A stretch of 64,000 nt of DNA from Owenweeksia sp965214115 (GTDB lineage: Bacteria; Bacteroidota; Bacteroidia; Flavobacteriales; Schleiferiaceae). A model generated the notes under the pieces. That model had not been told where the DNA came from. It saw only the letters and a program-made list of their open reading frames with translations, and ran no database searches. Position numbers and translations under genes: made by a program. Below, piece by piece: positions 18,947 through 26,076 of the stretch. The stretch spans positions 1 to 64,000 of the forward strand of contig CBDCAU010000008.1 of assembly GCA_965214115.1 (NCBI GenBank), written 5' to 3'. Numbering within the stretch: the first letter of the stretch is position 1; each line of letters opens with the position of its first letter.

Positions 18947-19066
18947 CTTGGGGCAGTGCCCCAAGTTTTGCAGTTGCAGCCTTTCAGGCTGCACGGTTTT
19001 CCGCTGGTGATCCTCGCGAGCTTGGGGCGATGCCCCAAGTTTTGCAGTCGTTCCCTTTCAGGGAAC
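18947..19066. repeat. Two direct copies of a palindromic intergenic repeat
   Basis: CTTGGGGCAGTGCCCCAAG (18947-18965) and CTTGGGGCGATGCCCCAAG (19021-19039) are each followed by TTTTGCAGT and then a second hairpin, GCAGCCTTTCAGGCTGC in one and GTTCCCTTTCAGGGAAC in the other. The stems have changed with their pairing kept, which points to selection for structure. Confidence 0.75.
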
Positions 19067-19104
19067 TTTATTTTTGGTGGAAATGGTTGCCGAAAATTTG
19101 TCAT

Positions 19105-19261
19105 TGTTGAAAATTTGGAACGGGATTCCGAAATTACAACGTTGTAAATTTAAAATGGCGCTTTAAATTTTCAACATTGGCGCTCCCGCTGGGTATTTTA
19201 AGAATATTTTAATGTTGTAAATTTGGATTTTAATTCCGAATTTTCAACGTTGAAAAAATTT
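19105..19261. repeat. Pair of inverted-repeat units leading into an ATPase gene
   Basis: Two units of about 48 bases, 19105-19151 and 19213-19261, share the layout GTTGWAAATTTGGA..ATTCCGAA..CAACGTTG. Each can fold on itself. The second unit covers both candidate start codons of the ATPase gene. A further TTTAAATTTTCAAC half lies between them. Confidence 0.6.
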
Positions 19262-20410
19262 GAAAGACATCTTTTTGAGGAATGTGCCAGTATACTCACT
19301 CAGTTTCCAGTGCTGGGAATCGTAGGGTCTCGACAATGCGGAAAAACTACTATGGCTCAGCAACTTACCGCTGAAATCGAAGGGGAATTTATTTATCTTG
19401 ACTTGGAAAACCCGCGCGATTTGGCGCGTCTATCCGATGCCGAATTATATCTGTCCGAAAATGCGGACAAGCTTATCTGCATCGACGAAATCCAACTGCG
19501 GCCTGACCTTTTTAACCTACTCCGCTCGTTGATCGACCGAGACCGACGCGCGGGGCGGTTCATCATCTTGGGCAGCGCTTCGCCGGATTTGCTGCGCGGC
19601 TCGGCCGATTCGTTGGCGGGGCGCATTGCTTATGTGGAACTTTCGCCGCTCTCCTTTATGGAAATAGAAAGGGAAATAGATAGGAAAACGCACTGGTTGC
19701 GAGGTGGTTACCCTGATGCCCTTTTGGCGAAAAACAATAACGAAGCAATGCGCTGGCTCAAAAACTACATTCAAACCTATGTGCAGCGTGATTTGGGACA
19801 ATTGGGTCTCAACGTTTCTTCCGTGATGGTTTTTCGTTTGCTCAGTCTTTTGAGCCATATCCACGGAAATTTGATTAATTTTTCTTCGGTGTCGCGTTCA
19901 TTGGCTGTTGATTCTAAAACTACTAAAAATTACATCGATTTTCTAACCGAAAGTTTTCTATTAAATGAACTTCAACCATTTCATACCAATACCAAAAAGA
20001 GATTGGTAAAAAGTCCTAAATTTTATTACAAAGATTCAGGGATTTTACATTATCTGCACCGTATTCCAAATTATAGCGAATTGCTCGGCCATCCCATTGC
20101 GGGTGCGTCTTGGGAAGGCTATGTTGTCGAAGAAATACAAAGGAAATTTGGTGATGATTTTCAATACTTTTTTTATAGAACTCAGCGTGGCGCCGAATGT
20201 GATTTGATTTTGTGCCAAAATATGATCCCAAAAATATCGGTAGAAATTAAACTGAGCAATGCACCGACAATCGGTCGTGGCTATCACGAAAGTTTGAAAG
20301 ATTTGGGGACGGAGAAAAACTTTATTGTTACGCCCAATTCTGAAAGATTTTCGCTCAGTGAAAATGTGGAGGCGGTTTCATTTGAAGAATTTTTGAAAAT
20401 CAAATTCTGA
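19223..20410 (+). CDS. AAA_14/DUF4143 ATPase
   Basis: The 395-residue protein has an N-terminal P-loop ATPase (VGSRQCGKTTMAQQL near residue 34; Walker B LICIDEIQL near 83; GSASPDLLR sensor region near 117) and a C-terminal DUF4143 part with a restriction-nuclease-like core (EGYVVEEIQRKF, RGAECDLILCQ, VEIKLSNAPT). Proteins of this family are common in multiple copies in Bacteroidota and archaea and their job is unknown. The frame opens with TTG at 19223; another TTG at 19250 (KKFERHLFEE) is equally likely. Both lie inside an inverted-repeat unit, which suggests autoregulation. Confidence 0.85.
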   Translation: MDFNSEFSTLKKFERHLFEECASILTQFPVLGIVGSRQCGKTTMAQQLTAEIEGEFIYLDLENPRDLARLSDAELYLSENADKLICIDEIQLRPDLFNLLRSLIDRDRRAGRFIILGSASPDLLRGSADSLAGRIAYVELSPLSFMEIEREIDRKTHWLRGGYPDALLAKNNNEAMRWLKNYIQTYVQRDLGQLGLNVSSVMVFRLLSLLSHIHGNLINFSSVSRSLAVDSKTTKNYIDFLTESFLLNELQPFHTNTKKRLVKSPKFYYKDSGILHYLHRIPNYSELLGHPIAGASWEGYVVEEIQRKFGDDFQYFFYRTQRGAECDLILCQNMIPKISVEIKLSNAPTIGRGYHESLKDLGTEKNFIVTPNSERFSLSENVEAVSFEEFLKIKF

Positions 20411-20627
20411 AAAACGCTTCTCATTTTTAATTGAAACAGGGTCATTTTCCCCGGCCTTTTCATCACATCAAGAAAACTTTTCCATCAAAAAAAAAGCTAT
20501 TATAAGAACGCTATTTTAATTTTTTGATAATCAACATTTTACATTTTAAAAATTTTTGGACGAAAGATGGAAGGCACGGTTTTTTTTATAAAATTTGCCG
20601 CGATTTTAACTAAAGAAAAATCTCACA

Positions 20628-21500
20628 ATGACTATCAAGAAATTTGTTTTGGCAACGATGGTGTTGCCACTGGCCATCGCCTGCAACCAAGAGGCGGTGA
20701 AGGAAAACGAGCGGCTGAAGACCGAGAACGAAGACCTGCGCGGCGAAAACGAGGCAAAAGATTCGCTCATCAACGCCTTCGTTTCGGATTTTGCGAGCAT
20801 CCAAGAAAACTTGGCGAGCATCCGCGACCGTGAAGAAAGCATCCGCGCGGCGCGCGAAGGTGGCAGCGAAAACGCGGAGAGCGTGCGCGAGGGCGTCATC
20901 CGCGACGTGAACGCCATCAATGATTTGCTGGCGGAGAACAAATCGACCATCGCCGACCTGAACGCCAAACTGGGCCGCTACGGCGCGGAGGTGGGCAAAT
21001 TCAAAAGAATGGTGGCCAACTTGAGCGAGCGAATCGAGGAAAAAGATGCCGAAGTAGGCGAACTGAAAAGCGATTTGCAGGCTGCTAATTTTGAAGTCTC
21101 GCGCCTGAACGCGCGCCTCGACACAGCAATGGCCACCACCGCCGACCAAAAGGAAAGAATCAAGGAACAAATGGATGCGCTGAACACCGGCTACTACGCC
21201 ATTGGCTCTTATAAAGATCTGGAAGCCAACCAAGTAGTGGATAAAGAAGGCGGTTTCATCGGCATCGGCCGGACGAAAACCTTGGCGGACGATTTCAACC
21301 GCGATTACTTTACGAAAGTGGACATTACCAAAACGAAAATGATTCCGCTGGACACGGACGACGACGTGAAACTGGTAACCAACCACCCCAGCGATTCCTA
21401 TAAAATCATCAAAAAAGAGAAGGTGAACGAGCGGCTGGAAATCACCAATGCCGAGCGCTTTTGGAAGTCTTCGAAGTATTTGGTGATTGTAGTGGATTAG
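20628..21500 (+). CDS. Coiled-coil lipoprotein, 290 aa
   Basis: The signal peptide ends in LAIAC (Cys19), so the protein is lipidated. Residues 22-190 are predicted coiled coil by eye: long heptad-rich stretches such as KENERLKTENEDLRGENEAK, LLAENKSTIADLNAKLGRYG and ERIEEKDAEVGELKSDLQ. The C-terminal part (TGYYAIGSYKDLEANQVVDK, ITNAERFWKSSKYLVIVVD) is a compact domain resembling other unnamed Bacteroidota lipoproteins. It may bridge or brace the envelope. Function unknown. Confidence 0.75.
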   Translation: MTIKKFVLATMVLPLAIACNQEAVKENERLKTENEDLRGENEAKDSLINAFVSDFASIQENLASIRDREESIRAAREGGSENAESVREGVIRDVNAINDLLAENKSTIADLNAKLGRYGAEVGKFKRMVANLSERIEEKDAEVGELKSDLQAANFEVSRLNARLDTAMATTADQKERIKEQMDALNTGYYAIGSYKDLEANQVVDKEGGFIGIGRTKTLADDFNRDYFTKVDITKTKMIPLDTDDDVKLVTNHPSDSYKIIKKEKVNERLEITNAERFWKSSKYLVIVVD

Positions 21501-21575
21501 GAAAGTCCACGGTCGATAGTTGACAGTCCACAGCCTGTGTGTTTGGATGGTAGCTAAAAAAGTTTTGCAGGAATT

Positions 21576-21613
21576 CCCTCTTCATTTTTCTAAAATGGGG
21601 AGGGCTTTTTTTT
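21576..21613 (+). terminator. Rho-independent terminator after the coiled-coil lipoprotein gene
   Basis: CCCTC..CATTTT pairs with AAAATG..GAGGG and is followed by CTTTTTTTT. It lies about 75 bases after the stop. Confidence 0.75.
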
Positions 21614-21711
21614 GTGATTTCTAAGATTTTAAAACATTGAGTTATAGTGGTTCTCAAAGTCACAAACAATGAAAAGGTTAGAGTTTGCTGCTGATTTTCT
21701 TATTTATATTA

Positions 21712-21743
21712 TTGCAAATTCTACAACCGCAGCCTTACTTTTG
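21712..21743 (+). promoter_or_regulatory. Bacteroidota promoter for the 21782 gene
   Basis: TTG at 21712-21714 and TACTTTTG at 21736-21743 are 21 bases apart, close to the Bacteroidota -33/-7 spacing. The first codon of the next frame lies 38 bases downstream. Confidence 0.5.
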
Positions 21744-21781
21744 CCGTACTTCTCTCCAACACATCTGAAACGCCCCCGCCT

Positions 21782-22270
21782 TTGGACAACAAAAATTACT
21801 TTCGTTTTTGGCGCATCTTATTATTGATTCTTATCGGAATCATCGTTGCTGATTTTTTGCTTTCGATGACCAGCGGCAGCGTTGGCCATTTTTTTGAAAA
21901 CCACCTTCCGGCGATGGTGGCCGGCGGCTTCATCTTGGTTTTGGCTTGCATCCGCGTCAATTATTTTAGTTATGAGGATGAGTACGAAATCATCCATATC
22001 CGGTCGCGGTCGCTACTTTTCGGCTCGCTGGAAAATCGCCAAGAAACTACTTACGAATTTCCCAAGCGCATCATCACCGATTTTAAATTCAAACGCAATT
22101 TTTTTCGTAAAAAATTGACTATCAAACTATTGACACAAAATGGGACGCAGAAAATCCAAAAGTTCAACTTGACGTTTGTGCCAATTTGCAAACTGAAAAA
22201 CGTACTTTCTTCCTTGGAGAAAATCCGCAGGACAAATCGTGCCGGAAAGGTGATGTCAGATGTGGTATAG
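21782..22270 (+). CDS. Hypothetical protein with two membrane segments
   Basis: The 162-residue product has two hydrophobic segments near the N-terminus (ILLLILIGIIVADFLLSM and MVAGGFILVLACIRV) followed by a soluble part with VNYFSYEDEYEIIHIRSRSL and LTIKLLTQNGTQKIQKFNLT, which looks like a PH-like beta domain. The start is TTG at 21782, supported by the promoter upstream; no ATG precedes the first membrane segment. The family is not recognised. Confidence 0.6.
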   Translation: MDNKNYFRFWRILLLILIGIIVADFLLSMTSGSVGHFFENHLPAMVAGGFILVLACIRVNYFSYEDEYEIIHIRSRSLLFGSLENRQETTYEFPKRIITDFKFKRNFFRKKLTIKLLTQNGTQKIQKFNLTFVPICKLKNVLSSLEKIRRTNRAGKVMSDVV

Positions 22271-22486
22271 CCTTGCGTCGCGGCTTTAGCGAAGTTGTTT
22301 TTTAAACTCGTTAGGCATTTGCTCTTAGCCGAAATTCAGGATCTTAGGTCGGCTGAAACCGACTATTCGCCACTAATTCTTTATTGAGGAATTGCGCTAA
22401 AGTGCAAAATTGGAGCGTGTGAATTTCCATTTTCAACGCGCCAAAGCAACGGTGCTAATCTTGAAAGACACCCTGCAAATCTTATC

Positions 22487-22494
22487 TACCTTTG
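22487..22494 (+). promoter_or_regulatory. Bacteroidota -7 promoter box
   Basis: TACCTTTG lies 20 bases before the ATG at 22514. A TTG at 22461-22463 is somewhat too far for a standard -33 element. Confidence 0.45.
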
Positions 22495-22513
22495 CCAACA
22501 ATTTTCTTCAAAA

Positions 22514-22948
22514 ATGTACGCATTCCTCCAGCCCATCCACTCTTTTCTTCCTTATTTGATTTTACCGCTGCTCATCATTTGCGTGTTGGTTTTCTTTATA
22601 AAACTCATCGCGAAAAAGAATTTCTCGAAAATGGACAAAGTGCTGGCGGTCATCTCGTTGTCGCTGGTGCATTTGCAATTTGTGTTGGGATTGGTGCTGT
22701 ATTTCGTCAGCCCGATTGCCAAGATGGCGCGGCAAAGTGGCGAGATGATGGAAAACCCCAACGACCGCCTCTACGCCTTGGAACACCCGCTGACGATGAT
22801 TGTCGCGGTGATTCTGATTTCGGTGGGCTATTCAAAGGCTAAAAAGGCCGAACTTCCCAAAGTGAAATTCCGCTGGTTGGCGATTTTTTATTTGATTGGA
22901 TTGGTGTTGATTCTTTCTCGCATCCCTTACAACGCTTGGGTTTCCTAA
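22514..22948 (+). CDS. Four-helix membrane protein, 144 aa
   Basis: Four transmembrane segments can be seen: LPYLILPLLIICVLVFFI, VLAVISLSLVHLQFVLGLVLYFV, PLTMIVAVILISVGYS and WLAIFYLIGLVLILSRIPY. Histidines occur in the second and before the third segment (LVHLQF, LEHPLTM). This layout is found in a widespread Bacteroidota family of small cytochrome b-like membrane proteins; haem binding is only a guess. The stop lies 4 bases before hflX, so the two are probably co-transcribed. Confidence 0.65.
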   Translation: MYAFLQPIHSFLPYLILPLLIICVLVFFIKLIAKKNFSKMDKVLAVISLSLVHLQFVLGLVLYFVSPIAKMARQSGEMMENPNDRLYALEHPLTMIVAVILISVGYSKAKKAELPKVKFRWLAIFYLIGLVLILSRIPYNAWVS

Positions 22949-22952
22949 TTTT

Positions 22953-24149
22953 ATGATTGAAAAAAAGACCGCCACCCTCGCCCCGCAAAAAGAGACCGCC
23001 GTGCTGATCGGCGCTGTGCATTTTTTCCAGCCCGAAGAGCGCTTGGAAGAATATCTGGACGAACTGGAATTTTTGACCGAAACGGCCGGCGCAGAAACCG
23101 TCAAGCGCTTTTGGCAAAAGGTGGACAAGCCAAATCCCAAGACGTTTTTGAATTCCGGAAAGATTGCTGAAATCGCCGATTTTATCAAAGAAAACGAAAT
23201 CGACCTTGCCATTTTTGATGATGAACTATCGCCTTCGCAAATCAAGAACATCGAGAAGATTTTCAACATCAAAGTTCTCGATAGAACCAATCTGATTCTC
23301 GACATTTTCGCCGCCCGCGCGCAGACGGCCGAGGCGAGGACGCAGGTGGAACTGGCTCAATATCAATATCTTCTGCCGCGCCTCACCAATATGTGGACGC
23401 ACCTTTCCAAACAAAAAGGCGGCATCGGGATGAAGGGGCCGGGCGAGCGCGAAATCGAGACCGACCGCCGGATTATCCGCGATAAAATTTCGTTGTTAAA
23501 AAACAAGCTGGCCAAAATCGACAAGCAAATGGCCATCCAGCGCGGCAACCGTGGCTCGATGATTCGCGCGGCGCTGGTGGGCTACACCAACGTGGGCAAA
23601 AGCACGCTGATGAACTTGCTAACCAAATCGGAAGTGTTTGCCGAAAACAAACTCTTCGCCACGCTGGATACCACGGTGCGCAAAACGGTGATAAAAAACC
23701 TGCCGTTTTTGCTGAGCGACACGGTGGGGTTTATCCGCAAGTTGCCCACGCAATTGGTGGAATCTTTCAAAAGCACTTTGGACGAAGTGCGCGAGGCGGA
23801 TGTCCTTTTGCACGTCGTGGATATTTCACACCCCAATTTTGAGGAACACATCGAAACGGTGCAGAAAACCATCTCGGAAATCGATGGGACGGAAAAGCCT
23901 ACGATAATGATTTTCAATAAGATAGACCAATATTCCTACACCGAATTAAAGGATGGCGATTTGGAAGAACCGACCTCCAAAAATTTCAGTTTGGAAGATT
24001 GGCAGCGCACTTGGTTTGCGAAGGAAGGCACGTCGGTTTTCATTTCCGCCGTGGAAAAAACCAACATCGACGGCCTGAAAAACCGGCTGTACGAAACGAT
24101 TGCGGAGATTCACACGGAACGGTTTCCTTATAATAATTTTTTGTATTGA
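22953..24149 (+). CDS. hflX: GTPase HflX
   Basis: This 398-residue ribosome-associated GTPase splits or rescues stalled 70S ribosomes. The N-terminal HflX domain contains DLAIFDDELSPSQIKNIEKI and VLDRTNLILDIFAARAQT; the linker has the glycine motif KGGIGMKGPGEREIETDRR; the G domain has G1 GYTNVGKSTLMN (near residue 212), G3 DTVGFIRKLP and G4 IMIFNKIDQY. Length and order are normal. Downstream is a long repeat-filled gap. Confidence 0.95.
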   Translation: MIEKKTATLAPQKETAVLIGAVHFFQPEERLEEYLDELEFLTETAGAETVKRFWQKVDKPNPKTFLNSGKIAEIADFIKENEIDLAIFDDELSPSQIKNIEKIFNIKVLDRTNLILDIFAARAQTAEARTQVELAQYQYLLPRLTNMWTHLSKQKGGIGMKGPGEREIETDRRIIRDKISLLKNKLAKIDKQMAIQRGNRGSMIRAALVGYTNVGKSTLMNLLTKSEVFAENKLFATLDTTVRKTVIKNLPFLLSDTVGFIRKLPTQLVESFKSTLDEVREADVLLHVVDISHPNFEEHIETVQKTISEIDGTEKPTIMIFNKIDQYSYTELKDGDLEEPTSKNFSLEDWQRTWFAKEGTSVFISAVEKTNIDGLKNRLYETIAEIHTERFPYNNFLY

Positions 24150-24430
24150 GAGTGTCGCCCCGCTGGGGCTTCCACTTCGGCGGTTTCACGTTTTTGGTCG
24201 CCGCCCTTACAGGCGGCGCTACAATCATTTCGGGCCGCTGGCCCTTCATTTCTCAAAAAGGCGGACTCCTATCAAACCGAAATTTTCATATTAAAAAGTC
24301 CCCTAGGGACGGCATATCGATAGCCCCGTCCGTAAGGGCGGGGTTTTTAAACACCCAATGCGACCAAAGCCCTGAAAGGGCGACACGGAATTTCAGCAAC
24401 CAGCTTCACATTGAAGTTTTTTTAAATTAG
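24150..24430. repeat. Array of palindromic intergenic repeats after hflX
   Basis: Small hairpins follow each other: GCCCCGCTGGGGC (24156-24168), GCCGCCCTTACAGGCGGC (24200-24217), AGTCCCCTAGGGAC (24298-24311), GCCCCGTCCGTAAGGGCGGGG (24324-24344) and CCTGAAAGGGCGACA (24372-24386). The core CATATCGATAGCCCC-hairpin-GGGGTTT recurs at about 58.11 kb. The last GC-rich hairpin followed by TTTTT could also terminate hflX transcripts. Confidence 0.7.
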
Positions 24431-24508
24431 CATTTCCGAAAGCAAGGTTTAAATTACTTTTTTTGACCAAAAACCTCCGCAACTTATGCCATCTAAAAGA
24501 TTAAGAAA

Positions 24509-24724
24509 ATGACCAGTGAAGCCCAATTGAAAGCCAAGTTGCATCATTTTATTGATGACCAGCCCAAGGAATTTTTGCAAAAAATGTACGATTGGATTTC
24601 CTCTATCCAGTCGCGTTCTAAGTCTAAATTGGAACAAGGCTATTCCGATATGGCGGCGGATGCTGAACGGGAAGAAATGGCCGTTGAGTGGGCGGAAGGA
24701 ACGCTGAACACCAGCGAGTTGTGA
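24509..24724 (+). CDS. MazE-like antitoxin candidate
   Basis: The 71-residue acidic product (MTSEAQLKAKLHHFIDDQPK...) ends with its TGA overlapping the GTG of a MazF/PemK-type toxin gene. It carries no classical AbrB fold by eye; its helical N-terminus and acidic tail (VEWAEGTLNTSEL) are like antitoxins that pair with MazF in Bacteroidota. The role is inferred from the overlap. Confidence 0.65.
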   Translation: MTSEAQLKAKLHHFIDDQPKEFLQKMYDWISSIQSRSKSKLEQGYSDMAADAEREEMAVEWAEGTLNTSEL

Positions 24725-25047
24725 AAAAGAGAGGCGAAGTTTGGTGGATAAATTTTGACCCTTCTGTAGGGCAAGAAATTCAAAAGAAACGGCCGGCGGT
24801 TATAGTTAGCAACGACCTTTCCAACAAATATTTGAAGCGGTTTCAGGTAGTGCCGCTCAGCACGCAAACCGGAAAATTGTACCCCAGCGAAACCCTCGTC
24901 AAAATCCAAAATCAAGAAAGCAAAGCGATGGCCGACCAACTGGCGACCGTCAGCGAATTGCGTTTTTTGAACCGGATTGACAAGGTGAGCGAGAAAGAAC
25001 TTTTGGCGATTGGGAGGATTTTGAAGTTGCAGTTGGGGTTGGAGTAA
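24721..25047 (+). CDS. MazF/PemK-family endoribonuclease toxin
   Basis: The 108-residue protein shows the family core KRGEVWWINFDPSVGQEIQK, RPAVIVSNDLSN, VVPLSTQ and the C-terminal strand KAMADQLATVSELRFLNR. Family members cut mRNA at short sequences. GTG at 24721 overlaps the antitoxin stop and gives the standard MazF N-terminus; the open frame continues 11 codons upstream, but those residues belong to the antitoxin region. Confidence 0.88.
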   Translation: MKKRGEVWWINFDPSVGQEIQKKRPAVIVSNDLSNKYLKRFQVVPLSTQTGKLYPSETLVKIQNQESKAMADQLATVSELRFLNRIDKVSEKELLAIGRILKLQLGLE

Positions 25048-25209
25048 TTTAGGATATTCGCATTGAGCGGTTTCTTTATCTTAATTTTTTGTATTGACCG
25101 GAAAGATTGTAACCAAAAAAGAGTTCTCTATACTTTCAATATTTCTTGTTTATAATAGGTTGACACATTCAATTTCCGTATTTATTAGCTTTGGCGAAAG
25201 CTTAACTAA

Positions 25210-25845
25210 ATGGAAACAACAATGTCTTATTGGGAATCTTTCGACTGGATTGGATTTTGGATTAACATTGGCATCGCCCTTGTCGGAGGTCTCTTCACCT
25301 CTGTATTTTTTCTCCTTCTCTTTTGGAAGCTCCGCCCCACCTTAAAAATTTCAAAAAATATTGTAAGATATACTGACTCGACAGGCAAGGATATTTATCA
25401 AATAAAATTCTATAATCAAAGTAGGTTCAATGCCGTAGATTTGAAAATGGAACTACACATTTGCAGGCCGGTCTCCGCGCCAGGCGGGCAGAATTTAGAA
25501 ATGAAAGAACTCGAACTGGAGGATAAGGATATGTGGTATTTGAGCAATTTTGAAGATGTGGTTGGAAAAAGAAAACGAAATAAAAAAGTCAAATCCCAAT
25601 ATGCTTCCTTTGCCAAGTTAGTCTCGATTACGGAGAAAGATTTTGAGAAGTTATGGAGGTCTAACGAATCCAGTTACCTTTCTTTTAAAGTGTCCGCGCG
25701 TCACGGTTTCAGTGGGTTCCACCGAGTAGTGAGACAATCATATCACGATGTGCATTCTTCATTGCAAGAAGGAAAATTCAAAAACGGCAATACCTTTGAT
25801 ATAGCCAAGGTGAATCAAACAACTCCTAACGAAAGAACTTCTTAA
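25210..25845 (+). CDS. Hypothetical protein with an N-terminal membrane anchor
   Basis: The 211-residue product has one strong hydrophobic segment (WINIGIALVGGLFTSVFFLLLFW, residues 17-39) followed by a cytoplasmic-looking domain: KISKNIVRYTDSTGKDIYQI, a strand-rich part, and ITEKDFEKLWRSNESSYLSF. The body repeats a pattern seen in unnamed Bacteroidota membrane proteins next to toxin-antitoxin loci. The gene is AT-rich. No function can be given. Confidence 0.55.
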   Translation: METTMSYWESFDWIGFWINIGIALVGGLFTSVFFLLLFWKLRPTLKISKNIVRYTDSTGKDIYQIKFYNQSRFNAVDLKMELHICRPVSAPGGQNLEMKELELEDKDMWYLSNFEDVVGKRKRNKKVKSQYASFAKLVSITEKDFEKLWRSNESSYLSFKVSARHGFSGFHRVVRQSYHDVHSSLQEGKFKNGNTFDIAKVNQTTPNERTS

Positions 25846-25855
25846 ATTAAAAGAG

Positions 25856-25863
25856 TATTTTTG
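25856..25863 (+). promoter_or_regulatory. Bacteroidota -7 promoter box for a 30-codon ORF
   Basis: TATTTTTG fits TAnnTTTG, 22 bases before the ATG at 25885. No clear -33 TTTG is present. Confidence 0.5.
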
Positions 25864-25884
25864 TAGAACCCAAAAAGCTACCCG

Positions 25885-25977
25885 ATGAAATTAAAATATA
25901 AAGATGTCGTAGAATGGGGCTTCGGAGGAGAAGGAGACCATTCAAACGAAAACAATGGGAATCAACAATCCCGTTAA
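25885..25977 (+). CDS. Candidate small protein, 30 aa
   Basis: This ORF, below most gene callers' cut-off, reads MKLKYKDVVEWGFGGEGDHS and ends in a polar NENNGNQQSR tail. It has its own -7 box 22 bases upstream and a terminator immediately after TAA, so it looks like an independent short transcript. The composition (basic start, glycine/acid centre, Asn/Gln tail) fits no family known to me. It could be a peptide, or the visible part of a small RNA. Confidence 0.4.
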   Translation: MKLKYKDVVEWGFGGEGDHSNENNGNQQSR

Positions 25978-25982
25978 AAAAT

Positions 25983-26010
25983 AAACCCCCCGAATCGGCG
26001 GGGTTTTTTC
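25983..26010 (+). terminator. Rho-independent terminator after the 30-codon ORF
   Basis: ACCCCCCGA..TCGGCGGGGT forms a stem followed by TTTTTT. It isolates the short ORF from the malic enzyme gene. Confidence 0.75.
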
Positions 26011-26076
26011 TTTTCCAATTGTGGTTTCAAAACCCTCCCCCGCCATTTCCGTTTCCTTTTCAAAACTCCCAAAGAA

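Noticed and set aside
19223..20410. Transposition-helper (IstB-like) ATPase
   Set aside because: The C-terminal DUF4143 nuclease-like domain and lack of any transposase partner fit the AAA_14/DUF4143 family instead.
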